From assembly GCF_009604375.1 (NCBI RefSeq), contig NZ_WEGH01000001.1:1240001-1304000 (forward strand): a stretch of DNA of 64,000 nucleotides, given 5' to 3'. Shown here one piece after another: positions 44,414-53,241 of the stretch (its first letter is position 1; each line of letters starts with the position of its first letter). The DNA is from Actinomadura macrotermitis (GTDB taxonomy: Bacteria; Actinomycetota; Actinomycetes; Streptosporangiales; Streptosporangiaceae). The notes beneath the pieces are model-generated. The model was not told the DNA's origin and did not search any database. It saw only the letters and a list, made by a program, of their open reading frames with translations. The translations under genes and the position numbers were made by a program.

Positions 44414-45094
44414 ATGTCTACAGCAGAGCGCAGTCCCTCTCATCTCCAGTGGTCGCTCGTGGTCCCGGTCAAGGTGCTGGCCCGGGCCAAGACCCGCATG
44501 TCCGGGGCGGCGGGGCCGCACCGGCAGGACCTCGCGCTGGCGGTCGCCGCCGACACCGTCGCCGCGGCGCTGCGCTGCCCGGCGGTGCGCGATGTGATCG
44601 TGGTCACCGACGATCCGCGGCCGGCCGCCGAGCTGGCCGCGCTCGGCGCGACCGTGGTGGCCGACGAGCCGGACGCCGGGCTGAACCCGGCCCTGGTGCA
44701 CGGCGCCGGGCGGGGGCGGGAGGCGGCGCCGGACGCGGGGGTGGGCGCGCTGTCGGCCGACCTGCCCGCGCTGCGCCCGGCGGAGCTGGCGCGGGTGCTG
44801 GAGGCGGCGGCCGCGGCGCCCGAGGCGTTCGTCCCGGACGCGGCGGGCATCGGCACGACCCTGTACACCGCGCGGCCCGGCGTGCCGTTCGCGCCGGCCT
44901 TCGGCGGCGGCTCGCGCGCGGCGCACCGCGCGCGGGGCGCCCGGGAGCTGCTGCTGGACGGCACCGACAGCGTCCGCCGCGACGTGGACACCCCCGAGGA
45001 CCTGCTGGCGGCGCTGGCGCTCGGCACCGGCCCGCGCACCGCCGCCGTTTCGGCGCTGCTGCCCGGTCTGCGCGACCTCGCCCGCGAGGCTTAG
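44414..45094 (+). CDS. cofC: Phospholactate/PEP guanylyltransferase for coenzyme F420
   Basis: 226 aa. WSLVVPVKVLARAKTRMSG is the nucleotidyltransferase N-terminus of CofC/FbiD; VTDDPRPAAELAALGATVV, LSADLPALRP and DVDTPEDLLAAL follow. It activates 2-phospholactate or PEP with GTP for F420 synthesis, a marker of F420-using actinobacteria. ATG 44414 has no clear ribosome binding site, but a TAGTGT -10-like hexamer is 10 nt upstream, so a very short leader is likely. Divergent from plsC. Confidence 0.9.
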   Translation: MSTAERSPSHLQWSLVVPVKVLARAKTRMSGAAGPHRQDLALAVAADTVAAALRCPAVRDVIVVTDDPRPAAELAALGATVVADEPDAGLNPALVHGAGRGREAAPDAGVGALSADLPALRPAELARVLEAAAAAPEAFVPDAAGIGTTLYTARPGVPFAPAFGGGSRAAHRARGARELLLDGTDSVRRDVDTPEDLLAALALGTGPRTAAVSALLPGLRDLAREA

Positions 45095-45104
45095 GATTGC
45101 GCCC

Positions 45105-45314
45105 ATGCAGGCCACGGTGCGCACCTACGACGGCGAGACCCGGACGGGCAGCGTCCTGCTCGACGACGGGTCCGAGCTGCCCTTCGACGCCGCGGCGTTC
45201 GCGGCGGGCGGCCTGCGGATGCTGCGGTTCGGCCAGCGGGTCCGGCTCGCGATGGACGGGGACCGGATCACGGTGATCACGCTGTCCACGTTCCCGCTGC
45301 CCGCCTCGTCCTGA
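45105..45314 (+). CDS. Small conserved actinobacterial protein (beta-barrel-like)
   Basis: 69 aa. TVRTYDGETRTGSVLLDDG then RMLRFGQRVRLAMDGDRITV reads like a small OB/cold-shock-like barrel: strands with Gly turns, basic strand 4-5. It begins 11 nt after cofC and ends before the strong terminator at 45368. No function is known to me; nucleic-acid binding is possible from the fold guess only. Confidence 0.7.
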   Translation: MQATVRTYDGETRTGSVLLDDGSELPFDAAAFAAGGLRMLRFGQRVRLAMDGDRITVITLSTFPLPASS

Positions 45315-45367
45315 CGGCACCGCCCCCGCGCGGCGCGACCCGCACGACGCGACCCCTACAACGCGAA

Positions 45368-45406
45368 CGGCGCCCGGGACCGTGAGGCTCACGGTCCCGG
45401 GCGCCG
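45368..45406. terminator. Strong bidirectional terminator between 69-aa gene and hup
   Basis: A 19-bp perfect inverted repeat: CGGCGCCCGGGACCGTGAG and its complement with almost no loop. It lies between convergent genes and can end both transcripts. Confidence 0.85.
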
Positions 45407-45415
45407 CGGGTGTGG

Positions 45416-45694
45416 CTACTTCTTGCCGGCCACCAGGTTCTTGAAGTCCGCGCCGGCCTTGAACTTCGGCACCGACGTCGCGGGAACCTCGATGGTCTTG
45501 CCCGTTGCGGGGTTGCGGGCCGTACGAGCGGGCCGGTCGGCCTTCTCGAACGAACCGAATCCCGTGATCGCGACCTTGTCGCCCTTGGCGACGGTGGCCT
45601 GGATCGTCTCCAGGATGGCGTCGACGGCCTCGGCTGCGGCCTTCTTGCTGCCCAGCCGGTCGGAGATGGCGTCGACCAGCTCACGCTTGTTCAT
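45416..45694 (-). CDS. hup: Nucleoid protein HU
   Basis: 92 aa short-form HU (no Lys-rich C-terminal tail). MNKRELVDAISDRLGSKKAA begins it; GFGSFEKADRPARTARNPAT is the DNA-binding arm signature and VPKFKAGADFKNLV the end. It bends DNA as a dimer. AGGAG precedes ATG 45694. Its place beside cofC and leuCD is conserved in Streptomyces. Confidence 0.96.
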   Translation of the reverse strand: MNKRELVDAISDRLGSKKAAAEAVDAILETIQATVAKGDKVAITGFGSFEKADRPARTARNPATGKTIEVPATSVPKFKAGADFKNLVAGKK

Positions 45695-45852
45695 GGGTTA
45701 CTCCTCTGGTTCCCCCCTTGCCCGAACGAAACTAAGGGAGCGTAGGCAACGACACAATCACCTGAACGGAAGAGTTCCCGTGTCGTAGGCGTTTATGTCG
45801 GCCTAGTCCCTGTCTCGCCAGGGCGCCGGACCGGATCCGGCCACCTCGCACG

Positions 45853-46083
45853 CTATAGGGCATCGGGGCTTCCTTGGAAATCGGCCAGGAACGCGTCCAG
45901 TCTGCGATCGGCCAGTTCCGCGTCGCGTTTGGCCAGGTCGGTGATCGCCAGCAGGTGCCGGATGAGCCGCTGCCGGGTCTCGGGGGGCAGCGGCGCGACG
46001 AGGCGGTGGGCGTCGCGCAGCCGGCGGGCGAGCCGGGTCAGCACCGGGTCGTCCCACTCGGGTTCGTTCCCCACGCCACTCAC
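45853..46083 (-). CDS. Small helical hypothetical protein next to leuD
   Basis: 76 aa. LTRLARRLRDAHRLVAPL and TRQRLIRHLLAITDLAKRDA predict amphipathic helices. It starts at GTG 46083 without an evident ribosome binding site. It follows leuD behind the hairpin at 46110, so it probably has its own transcript. I do not recognise the family. Confidence 0.6.
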   Translation of the reverse strand: MSGVGNEPEWDDPVLTRLARRLRDAHRLVAPLPPETRQRLIRHLLAITDLAKRDAELADRRLDAFLADFQGSPDAL

Positions 46084-46109
46084 GATTCAGACCCCCTGCC
46101 GGTACGCGT

Positions 46110-46147
46110 GTGCCTCCGCACAGGGATTGTCCTCTGTGCGGAGGCAC
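46110..46147. terminator. Hairpin after leuD
   Basis: GTGCCTCCGCACAG and CTGTGCGGAGGCAC form a 14-bp perfect stem with a 10-nt loop, 41 nt downstream of the leuD stop on the minus strand. No strong U-tract. Confidence 0.7.
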
Positions 46148-46187
46148 CCGCGCTCGACCGGGGGTGTCAGAGCCGGTCAGGCGCCGC

Positions 46188-46775
46188 TCAGGCGGTGACC
46201 GGCAGCCAGGCCGGACGGGCCTTTTCGAACTCGGCGATGTCCTCGGCGTGGCGCAGGGTGAGGCCGATGTCGTCCAGGCCCTCCAGCAGCCGCCAGCGGG
46301 TGTAGTCGTCGATCTCGAAGGCGGCGGTGATGTCGCCGGCGCGCACCTCGCGCGCGACCAGGTCGACGGTGATCTCGGCGGCCGGGTCGTCCTCGGCCGC
46401 CGTCTGCAGCGCCTCGACGGTCGCGGCGGGCAGCACGACCGGCAGCAGCCCCATCTTGGTGGAGTTGTTGCGGAAGATGTCGCCGAAGCGCGGCGCGATG
46501 ACGACGCGGAACCCGTACTGCTGCAGGGCCCACACGGCGTGCTCGCGGGACGAGCCGGTGCCGAAGTCGGGCCCGGCGACCAGGATGCTCGCGCCCTGGT
46601 ACTGCGGCTGGTTCAGCACGAACGCGGGGTCCTCGCGCCAGGCCGAGAACAGGCCCTTGTCGAAGCCGGTGCGGCTGACCTGCTTCAGCCAGACCGCCGG
46701 GATGATCTGGTCGGTGTCGACGTTGCTGCGGCGCAGCGGGACCGCGCGCCCGGTGTGGGTGGTGAACGCTTCCAT
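46188..46775 (-). CDS. leuD: 3-isopropylmalate dehydratase small subunit
   Basis: 195 aa swivel-domain subunit of the isopropylmalate isomerase (leucine pathway). [18 protein letters not shown] and [20 protein letters not shown] (substrate loop) and [20 protein letters not shown] are diagnostic. It lies 13 nt downstream of leuC and works only as a complex with it. Confidence 0.96.
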   Translation of the reverse strand: MEAFTTHTGRAVPLRRSNVDTDQIIPAVWLKQVSRTGFDKGLFSAWREDPAFVLNQPQYQGASILVAGPDFGTGSSREHAVWALQQYGFRVVIAPRFGDIFRNNSTKMGLLPVVLPAATVEALQTAAEDDPAAEITVDLVAREVRAGDITAAFEIDDYTRWRLLEGLDDIGLTLRHAEDIAEFEKARPAWLPVTA

Positions 46776-46788
46776 GTCCAGGATGTCC

Positions 46789-48186
46789 TTACAGGTCGGC
46801 AGGGGCGGCCAGGCGGCCGCGGACGGCGGTGGCGGCGGCGACGGCGGGCGACACCAGGTGGGTGCGGCCGCCGGGGCCCTGCCGGCCCTCGAAGTTGCGG
46901 TTGGAGGTCGAGGCGCTGCGCTCGCCCGGGGTGAGCTTGTCGGGGTTCATCGCCAGGCACATCGAGCAGCCGGCCTCGCGCCACTCGGCGCCCGCGGCGG
47001 AGACGATCTCGTGCAGGCCCTCGCGCTCGGCCTGCTCCTTGACCTGCATGGAGCCGGGCACGACCAGCATGCGGACGCCCTCGGCGACCTTGCGGCCGCG
47101 CAGCACGCCGGCGACGGCGCGCAGGTCCTCGATGCGGCCGTTGGTGCACGAGCCGACGAAGACGGTGTCGACCGCGATCTCGCGCAGCGGGGTGCCGGCG
47201 GTCAGGCCCATGTACTCCAGCGCGCGCTCGGCGGCCTGGCGCTCGGCCGGGTCGGCGAAGGAGGACGGGTCGGGCACCGACGCGCCGAGCGGCAGGCCCT
47301 GGCCGGGGTTGGTGCCCCAGGTGACGAACGGCGTCAGCGTGGCCGCGTCGATGACGATCTCCTTGTCGAAGACCGCGTCGTCGTCGGTGCGCAGGGACTT
47401 CCAGTACTCGACGGCGGCGTCCCACTCGGCGCCCTGCGGCGCGTGCGGGCGGCCCTTGAGGTAGGCGAAGGTGGTCTCGTCCGGGGCGATCATGCCGGCG
47501 CGGGCGCCGGCCTCGATGGACATGTTGCAGACCGTCATGCGGCCCTCCATCGACAGCGACCGGATGGCCTCGCCGCGGTACTCGATGATGTGGCCCTGGC
47601 CGCCGCCGGTGCCGATCTCGGCGATGATCGCCAGGATCAGGTCCTTGGCGGTCACCCCCTCGGGCAGCGCGCCGTTCACGGTGACGGCCATCATCTTCGG
47701 CTTGACCTGCGGCAGCGTCTGGGTGGCCAGCACGTGCTCGACCTCGCTGGTGCCGATGCCGTGGGCCAGGGCGCCGAACGCGCCGTGGGTGGAGGTGTGC
47801 GAGTCGCCGCACACCACCGTCATGCCGGGCTGGGTCAGGCCGAGCTGCGGGCCGATGACGTGCACGATGCCCTGGCCGGCGTCGCCCATCGGGTGCAGCC
47901 GCACGCCGAACTCGGCGCAGTTCTTGCGCAGCGTCTCGACCTGGGTGCGCGACACCGGGTCGGCGATCGGCTTCAGCAGGTCGGTCGTCGGGACGTTGTG
48001 GTCCTCGGTGGCGATCGTCAGGTCCGGGCGGCGCACGGCGCGGCCGGCCAGCCGCAGGCCGTCGAACGCCTGCGGGCTCGTCACCTCGTGCACCAGGTGC
48101 AGGTCGATGTAGAGCAGATCCGGTTCGCCCTCGGCACGTCGCACGACGTGCGCGTCGTACACCTTCTCGGCCAATGTGCGGCCCAT
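46789..48186 (-). CDS. leuC: 3-isopropylmalate dehydratase large subunit
   Basis: 465 aa aconitase-superfamily subunit holding the [4Fe-4S] cluster. The Cys ligands are in [14 protein letters not shown] and [36 protein letters not shown] and [16 protein letters not shown] are family motifs. GGTGGAG precedes ATG 48186. It is divergent from the IclR regulator 97 nt away, the usual NdgR/LtbR-leuCD arrangement in which leucine supply controls expression. Confidence 0.97.
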   Translation of the reverse strand: MGRTLAEKVYDAHVVRRAEGEPDLLYIDLHLVHEVTSPQAFDGLRLAGRAVRRPDLTIATEDHNVPTTDLLKPIADPVSRTQVETLRKNCAEFGVRLHPMGDAGQGIVHVIGPQLGLTQPGMTVVCGDSHTSTHGAFGALAHGIGTSEVEHVLATQTLPQVKPKMMAVTVNGALPEGVTAKDLILAIIAEIGTGGGQGHIIEYRGEAIRSLSMEGRMTVCNMSIEAGARAGMIAPDETTFAYLKGRPHAPQGAEWDAAVEYWKSLRTDDDAVFDKEIVIDAATLTPFVTWGTNPGQGLPLGASVPDPSSFADPAERQAAERALEYMGLTAGTPLREIAVDTVFVGSCTNGRIEDLRAVAGVLRGRKVAEGVRMLVVPGSMQVKEQAEREGLHEIVSAAGAEWREAGCSMCLAMNPDKLTPGERSASTSNRNFEGRQGPGGRTHLVSPAVAAATAVRGRLAAPADL

Positions 48187-48234
48187 CGCTCCACCTCACC
48201 TGTATCGGGTCCCGGCGCCTCACTGCGCGCGGAG

Positions 48235-48283
48235 GTCGTCCACTCGACTTGCATCTCATATGACGAGACGGCAATATCAAGAC
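48235..48283. promoter_or_regulatory. leuC / IclR divergent promoter with dyad
   Basis: The intergenic segment is AT-rich for this genome and has the dyad TCTC-ATATGAC-GAGA plus CAATATCAAG ahead of the regulator start. In Streptomyces and Corynebacterium NdgR/LtbR binds at this location; the same is inferred here. Confidence 0.55.
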
Positions 48284-49003
48284 ATGGACAACTCTAGCGG
48301 AGTCGGCGTACTTGACAAAGCGGTTCTGGTGCTGAATGCGCTGGAGGCCGGTCCGGCCTCGCTCGCGCAGCTCGTCCAGACCACCGGTCTGGCCCGCCCG
48401 ACCGCGCACCGGCTCGCCGTCGCGCTGGAGCACCACCGGCTCGTGCACCGCGACACCCAGGGGCGTTTCATCCTCGGCCCGCGCCTCGCCGAACTGGCCG
48501 TCGCGGCCGGCGAGGACCGGCTGCTCGCGATCGCCCAGCCGATCCTGGCCCAGCTGCGCGACCTGACCGGCGAGAGCGCCTCGCTGTTCCGCCGCCAGGG
48601 CGACGTGCGGGTCTGCGTGGCCGCCGCGGAACGTACCAGCGGGCTGCGCGACACCATCCCGGTCGGCGCGGCGCTGCCGATGTCGGCCGGGTCGGCCGCG
48701 CAGATCCTGCTGGCCTGGGAGGAGCCGGACCGGATGCACCGCGGGCTGCGCGGCGCCCGGTTCGAGGCGACCACGCTGGCCTCGGTGCGGCGGCGCGGCT
48801 GGGCGCAGAGCGTCGGCGAGCGCGAGCAGGGCGTCGGGTCGGTGTCGGCGCCGATCCGCGGCGCGGGCGGCCGGGTGATCGCCGCGGTGTCGGTGTCGGG
48901 GCCGCTGGAGCGGCTCACCCGCTCCCCCGGGCGGCTGCACGCCGGGCCGGTGATGGCCGCCGCCGACAAGATCTCCGAGGGCATGCGCCGGACCACCGGC
49001 TGA
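48284..49003 (+). CDS. ndgR: IclR-family regulator of leuCD (NdgR/LtbR-like)
   Basis: 239 aa. N-terminal winged HTH (VLDKAVLVLNALEAGPASLA, QLVQTTGLARPTAHRLAVAL) and the C-terminal effector domain (LRDLTGESASLFRRQGDVRV, VGSVSAPIRGAGGRVIAAVS). The arrangement divergent from leuC is that of NdgR in Streptomyces and LtbR in Corynebacterium, which control leucine and related genes. ATG 48284 is chosen to give the typical MDNSSGVGVLDKAV start; an ATG at 48260 is in frame with less support. Confidence 0.9.
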   Translation: MDNSSGVGVLDKAVLVLNALEAGPASLAQLVQTTGLARPTAHRLAVALEHHRLVHRDTQGRFILGPRLAELAVAAGEDRLLAIAQPILAQLRDLTGESASLFRRQGDVRVCVAAAERTSGLRDTIPVGAALPMSAGSAAQILLAWEEPDRMHRGLRGARFEATTLASVRRRGWAQSVGEREQGVGSVSAPIRGAGGRVIAAVSVSGPLERLTRSPGRLHAGPVMAAADKISEGMRRTTG

Positions 49004-49104
49004 GCCCGCCCCCTCGGCCGGGACCGGCCGATCCGACTGCATTCCGTGAAAGCGCCGTTACGCTCCCCCGGCCGGATCTACGATCCTGCCGAAGGGGGTG
49101 CGGC

Positions 49105-49737
49105 ATGCAGATCTCCGAGCTGAGCGACCGGAGCGGCCTGACCGTTCAAGCGATCAAGTACTACATCCGGGAAGGGCTGCTGCCGAAGGGCACCAGCGCC
49201 ACGGCCACCCGCGCCGACTACGACCGGCGCCACCTGGAGCGGCTGCGGCTGATCCGGGCGCTGCGCGAGCTCGGCGAGCTGCCGGTCGCCACCATCCGGC
49301 GGATCGTGGCGATGGTGGAGGACGAGCGGGTCGGGCTCGGCGAGCTGTTCCGCACCGCCCAGCACGCGCTCGGCCCGGCGGTGCACTGCCCGCCCGACGA
49401 CCCCGACCGGCGCGCCGCGCACCGCGACGTGCAGGACCTGCTCGGCGAGCTCGGCTGGCGGGTCTCGCCCCGCGCGCCCGCCCGCGACCTGCTCGCGCAC
49501 TCCTTCGTGGAGCTGCGCCGGCTCGGCTTCCCGATCACGCTGACCGACCTGCGCCCCTACATCCGGGCGGCCTCGGACGTGGCCGAGCACGGCCTCGGCC
49601 GGGTCGCCGGCGGCGAGCCGCGCACCCGCAGCATGCACTGCATGCTGGTGTCGACCGTGCTGTACGAGCAGGTGCTGACGGCGCTGCACCGGCTGGCGCA
49701 GGAGGACGCCGCCGCGCGGCGGTTCGGCGACGCCTGA
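49105..49737 (+). CDS. MerR-family transcriptional regulator
   Basis: 210 aa. The N-terminal HTH is typical (ISELSDRSGLTVQAIKYYIR, EGLLP); RRHLERLRLIRALRELGELP and IRRIVAMVED form the dimer helix. The long C-terminus is helical and has single Cys in VHCPPDD and MHCMLVS, too sparse for a clear metal site. GAAGGGGG lies before ATG 49105. The target is unknown; the next gene is 230 nt on, so it may control the DUF2165 unit. Confidence 0.88.
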   Translation: MQISELSDRSGLTVQAIKYYIREGLLPKGTSATATRADYDRRHLERLRLIRALRELGELPVATIRRIVAMVEDERVGLGELFRTAQHALGPAVHCPPDDPDRRAAHRDVQDLLGELGWRVSPRAPARDLLAHSFVELRRLGFPITLTDLRPYIRAASDVAEHGLGRVAGGEPRTRSMHCMLVSTVLYEQVLTALHRLAQEDAAARRFGDA

Positions 49738-49966
49738 GGCGTGTGTCCGATTCCACTCGCGCATCCCCTAAACTGGGAGGCGCAGGTCACACCTCAGGCT
49801 CACGGGGCCCGCGACGCCGCGTCCAGCGGCGGAGCCAGTGGACCACGCCCGTCACGGACTCCCGCCGGGGAGCCGTAGGCAAGGTCGGGCGTTCGGATCC
49901 CGGGGTCGTTGTTCTTGCGCTCGGCGCCGGGTCCGCTCCCTACCCGCCCGAGCAAGGAACGAGCCC
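49738..49966 (+). other. Long 5' leader of the DUF2165 gene, no coding gene seen
   Basis: 229 bp without a convincing ORF. TAAACT near 49770 is a good -10, which would leave about 190 nt of leader before the ATG. Several GC-rich self-complementary stretches occur. I compared by eye with c-di-AMP, SAM, TPP and cobalamin riboswitch cores and saw no match. Confidence 0.4.
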
Positions 49967-50563
49967 ATGGCCTCCCTTCCTCCCGCCGTGCCGCGCTTCG
50001 GCACGACGTTCTTCGTCCGCGCCAGCAAGGCGCTGCTCACCTTCACCGTCGGCGGCTTCGCGCTGCTGGTCGTCTTCGGCAACGTGACCGACTACTGGAC
50101 GAACTTCAACTTCGTCTCGCACGTGTTCTCGATGGACGCGCAGAAGCCCGCCCTGCACGAGGTCAGCAAGATCAACTATCGCGCGATCGAGTGGCCGTGG
50201 TTCCACCACGTCGGCTACGTCGGCGTCATCCTCACCGAGACCGCGATCATGGTGGGCTGCCTGGTGTCGGCCTACCGGCAGGTGCGCGCGCTGCGCGCCC
50301 CCGACGCGGTCTACCGGCAGGCCAAGCGCTGGGGCGTGGCCGGCTGCACGCTCGGCCTGTTCCTCTGGTTCTTCGGTTTCCAGGCCGTGGCCGGTGAATG
50401 GTTCGGCATGTGGATGAACGAGACCTGGAACGGCATTCCCGACGCGGTACGGCTGTGCACCTACATCGGCGGCGTCCTGATCTATCTGACGCTGTCCAAC
50501 GACGGCCTGGCGCAGGACGCCCCGGCCCCGGAGGCCGATGGCGCCGCAGGCAGGGCCGCCTGA
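49967..50563 (+). CDS. DUF2165 small integral membrane protein
   Basis: 198 aa with four predicted helices: ALLTFTVGGFALLVVFGNVT, VGYVGVILTETAIMVGCLV, WGVAGCTLGLFLWFFGFQAV and LCTYIGGVLIYLTLS. NFNFVSHVFSMD, WFHHVGYVG and the ending WFGMWMNETWNGI are conserved DUF2165 features. AAGGAACGAG precedes ATG 49967. Function unknown; its separate promoter and long leader suggest regulation at RNA level. Confidence 0.85.
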   Translation: MASLPPAVPRFGTTFFVRASKALLTFTVGGFALLVVFGNVTDYWTNFNFVSHVFSMDAQKPALHEVSKINYRAIEWPWFHHVGYVGVILTETAIMVGCLVSAYRQVRALRAPDAVYRQAKRWGVAGCTLGLFLWFFGFQAVAGEWFGMWMNETWNGIPDAVRLCTYIGGVLIYLTLSNDGLAQDAPAPEADGAAGRAA

Positions 50564-50729
50564 GCCGGGCGGGACGGCCGGGCGCCGGCCGTCCCGCCCG
50601 CTCCGGAAAAAACAATTCCTGCATATCAAGTCGGAATTCCGCGCCATTCGGCGGCGGCCGGGACCGGCGCGGGCGCGGATAACATGGAGCCGCCCCCGAC
50701 CGTGCCGACCTTTGCAGAGTGAATTCACC

Positions 50730-51122
50730 ATGAGCACGCTGGAAACCCCCGACCCCACCCCCGGCGGGCGCTGGGCCGACCGGCTGCTGGCCGAGGGCAG
50801 CGACCCCGACCCGCGTTTCACGCTGGCCAACGAGCGCACCTTCCTGGCCTGGATCCGCACCGCGCTCGCGATGATCGCCGGCGGCATCGGGCTGGCGCTC
50901 AGCGGGCACCTGCTGGCCGCGCCGCTGCGGTCCGGTCTCGCCGCCGGGCTGGCGGCGACCGGCGCGCTGATCGCGGCGCTGGCGTTCCGCCGCTGGCTGC
51001 GCACCGAGCGGGCGCTGCGGCGGGCCGAGACGCTGCCGCTGCCCGCGCTCGCGCCGGTGATGTCCTACGGCCTCGCCATCGGCGCGGTGGTGCTGCTGGT
51101 GGCGCTGCTGGCCACCCGGTGA
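50730..51122 (+). CDS. DUF202/YidH-like membrane protein, first of pair
   Basis: 130 aa. The N-terminal FTLANERTFLAWIRTALAMI is the DUF202 signature; three hydrophobic segments follow. Coupled to the next gene by a 4-bp overlap (GTGA). Two DUF202 proteins in tandem are common in actinobacteria and are thought to form a membrane complex of unknown role. Confidence 0.88.
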   Translation: MSTLETPDPTPGGRWADRLLAEGSDPDPRFTLANERTFLAWIRTALAMIAGGIGLALSGHLLAAPLRSGLAAGLAATGALIAALAFRRWLRTERALRRAETLPLPALAPVMSYGLAIGAVVLLVALLATR

Positions 51123-51427
51123 CGCTCTGGGACCGCGGCGCGCAGCCCGAGCGCACCGCGCTGGCCTGGTCCCGCACCACCCTCGCGCTGATCGTCGCGG
51201 GGCTGCTGTGCGTGCGGTTCGCGCCGACGACGACCGGGGCCGCCCTCGCCGGGATCGTGGTGTGCGGCGGGGCGTCGCTGCTGCTGCGGCGGACGCGGCG
51301 CCAGCACCGCGGCCGGGGGCGGCGGCTCGCGCGCGGCCACGGCGTCGCCGACCCGGCCTCGATCCTGCTCGCCACCGGCGTCACGGTCGCCCTCGGGCTG
51401 CTCGGTGTCGTGTTCGCCCTGTCCTGA
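51119..51427 (+). CDS. DUF202 membrane protein, second of pair
   Basis: 102 aa. PERTALAWSRTTLALIVAGL is the DUF202 motif; a second and third helix follow (ALAGIVVCGGASLLL, ASILLATGVTVALGLLGVVF). GTG 51119 overlaps the first gene. It lacks the long cytoplasmic N-terminus of its partner. Confidence 0.88.
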   Translation: MTLWDRGAQPERTALAWSRTTLALIVAGLLCVRFAPTTTGAALAGIVVCGGASLLLRRTRRQHRGRGRRLARGHGVADPASILLATGVTVALGLLGVVFALS

Positions 51428-51527
51428 CCTGGGACGGGACGCACGCCCGCGATTGGTGGATCCCCGATCGGGCTTGCTACTGTCACGGCTGACTCTCCGT
51501 CATTCACCCTGGTCGTAAGGCAGTCCG

Positions 51528-52334
51528 TTGTCACAGAACCGTCCGTTCGCCAGCCTCGCCACCGACTTCGGCGCCGCCTACAGCGCCATCTGCGCCGGCG
51601 TCATCTACAAGATCGCCCCGGCGGCGAACGTGCTGGTGCTGAGCGACGAGATCACCCCGTACGCGATCGTCGAGGGCGCGATGCTGCTCCGCCAGGCGCT
51701 GCCCTACCTGCCGGTCGGCGTGCACGTCGGCATCGTCGACCCCGGCGTCGGCACCCCGCGGCACCCGGTGGCGGTGCGCACCGGGCGCGGCGACGTGCTG
51801 ATCGGCCCGGACAACGGCCTGCTCGTCCCGGTGGCCGAGGAGCTCGGCGGCGTCGTCGCGGCGCACCGCCTGGAGAACCCCGCCTACCGGCTGCCCGCGG
51901 TGTCGAACTCCTTCCACGGCCGCGACATCTTCTCCCCCGCCGCCGCCCACGCCCTGAACGGCGTGGACATCGCCGAGTTCGGGCCGGCCACCGGGCTGCT
52001 GCCGCTGGACCTGCCCGCCGCGGCGGTGGCCGCCGGGACGCTCACCGCGCCCGTCCTGTACACCGACCAGTTCGGCAGCCTGATCCTGGCGGCCGGCCCG
52101 GACGACCTCGCCGCCGCGCTCGGCGACCCGCCCTACGGCACCGCGCTGGAGGTCTCCTGGGACGGCGGCTCCGCCCGCGTCCCGTTCGCCGAGACCTTCG
52201 GCAAGGTCGCCGAGGGCGAGCCGCTGGTCTGGGTCGACTCCTCCGGGCGGCTCGGCCTGGCCGTCAACCAGGGCTCGGCCGCGGCGCGCTTCGGCCTGTC
52301 CGACGCCGCCGTCCTCACGCTCCGCACCGCCTGA
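51528..52334 (+). CDS. SAM hydrolase (SAM hydroxide adenosyltransferase, DUF62)
   Basis: 268 aa. The DUF62 hallmarks are SLATDFGAAYSAICAGVIYK, VHVGIVDPGVGTPRHPVAVR, IGPDNGLLVP and SNSFHGRDIFSPAAAHAL, which supply the conserved Asp-Arg-His set used to hydrolyse SAM to adenosine and methionine. I see no extra loop of the kind found in fluorinases, so halogenation is unlikely. The start is TTG 51528 with AAGG upstream. An ABC transporter for a polar amino acid follows at once, suggesting methionine or SAM-linked salvage. Confidence 0.88.
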   Translation: MSQNRPFASLATDFGAAYSAICAGVIYKIAPAANVLVLSDEITPYAIVEGAMLLRQALPYLPVGVHVGIVDPGVGTPRHPVAVRTGRGDVLIGPDNGLLVPVAEELGGVVAAHRLENPAYRLPAVSNSFHGRDIFSPAAAHALNGVDIAEFGPATGLLPLDLPAAAVAAGTLTAPVLYTDQFGSLILAAGPDDLAAALGDPPYGTALEVSWDGGSARVPFAETFGKVAEGEPLVWVDSSGRLGLAVNQGSAAARFGLSDAAVLTLRTA

Positions 52335-52377
52335 CCGCTTCGTTTCACGTGAACACCCGCTCCGCTGGAGGCACGCC

Positions 52378-53241
52378 TTGGCCCCTCGTTCCCTGCTGAC
52401 CGCCCTCGCCGGGGTCGCCGCACTCACCATCGCCGCCACCGCCTGCGCCCCGCAGAAGGAGGAGAAGCCCGGTGCGGCGCCCGCCTCCTGCACCAAGGAC
52501 AAGCTGAAGCTGACCACGGCCGGGCAGCTCACCGTCGCCACCGACAAGCCCGCCTTCGAGCCGTGGTTCAAGAAGGACGACCCGTCCAACGGCGAGGGCT
52601 TCGAGAGCGCGGTGGCCTACGCCGTCGCGGGCAGGCTCGGCTTCGCCCAGAACGAGGTGAAGTGGGTCACCGAGTCGTTCGACTCCTCCTACGCGCCCGG
52701 GCCGAAGAAGTTCGACTTCGACATCAACCAGGTCTCGGTCACCCCGGCCCGCGCCAAGGCCGTCACCTTCAGCACCGGCTACTACGACGTCCAGCAGGGC
52801 GTCGTCGCGATGAAGGGCTCCAAGTACGCCGGGGCCACGAGCATCGCGGAGCTGAAGGGCGCCAAGATCGCGGTGCAGGTCGGCACCACCGCGCTGAAGG
52901 CCGTGCAGGACCAGATCAAGCCGGCCGGGCAGCCGAAGGTGTTCAACAGCCAGATCGACGCGGTCAACGCGCTGAAGAACAAGCAGGCCGACGTGCTCGT
53001 GCTGGACCTGCCGAGCGCCTTCTACGTCACCGCCGCGCAGGTCGACGACTCCAAGATCGTCGGGCAGCTGCCGCAGAGCGGCGGCGCCGGCGGCGAGCAC
53101 TTCGGGCTGCTCCTGCAGCAGGGCAACCCCCTGGTCGGCTGCCTGGACAAGGCCCTCGGCGAGCTGAAGTCGTCGGGCGAGCTCGCCAAGATCCAGGAGA
53201 AGTGGCTGACCTCGTCCGCCGGTGCCCCGGTCCTGAAGTGA
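52378..53241 (+). CDS. Amino-acid-type ABC transporter solute-binding lipoprotein
   Basis: 287 aa. Signal/lipobox TIAATAC at the N-terminus, then a PBP type 2 fold: LTVATDKPAFEPWF, NGEGFESAVAYAVAGRLGF, KFDFDINQVSVTPARAKAVT, AKIAVQVGTTALKAV. TTG 52378 follows GGAGG by 7 nt and is coupled to the DUF62 stop region. Overlaps the permease gene by 4 bp. Ligand unknown; the ligand-binding layout is that of polar amino acids. Confidence 0.92.
   Translation: MAPRSLLTALAGVAALTIAATACAPQKEEKPGAAPASCTKDKLKLTTAGQLTVATDKPAFEPWFKKDDPSNGEGFESAVAYAVAGRLGFAQNEVKWVTESFDSSYAPGPKKFDFDINQVSVTPARAKAVTFSTGYYDVQQGVVAMKGSKYAGATSIAELKGAKIAVQVGTTALKAVQDQIKPAGQPKVFNSQIDAVNALKNKQADVLVLDLPSAFYVTAAQVDDSKIVGQLPQSGGAGGEHFGLLLQQGNPLVGCLDKALGELKSSGELAKIQEKWLTSSAGAPVLK

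Noticed and set aside
45368..45406. Transposon end or attachment site from the 19-bp perfect palindrome
   Set aside because: Position between convergent genes and hairpin shape make a terminator far more likely; no target duplication seen.
51528..52334. Fluorinase or chlorinase
   Set aside because: Motifs match the hydrolase group of DUF62 and no extra loop of the halogenating enzymes is visible.
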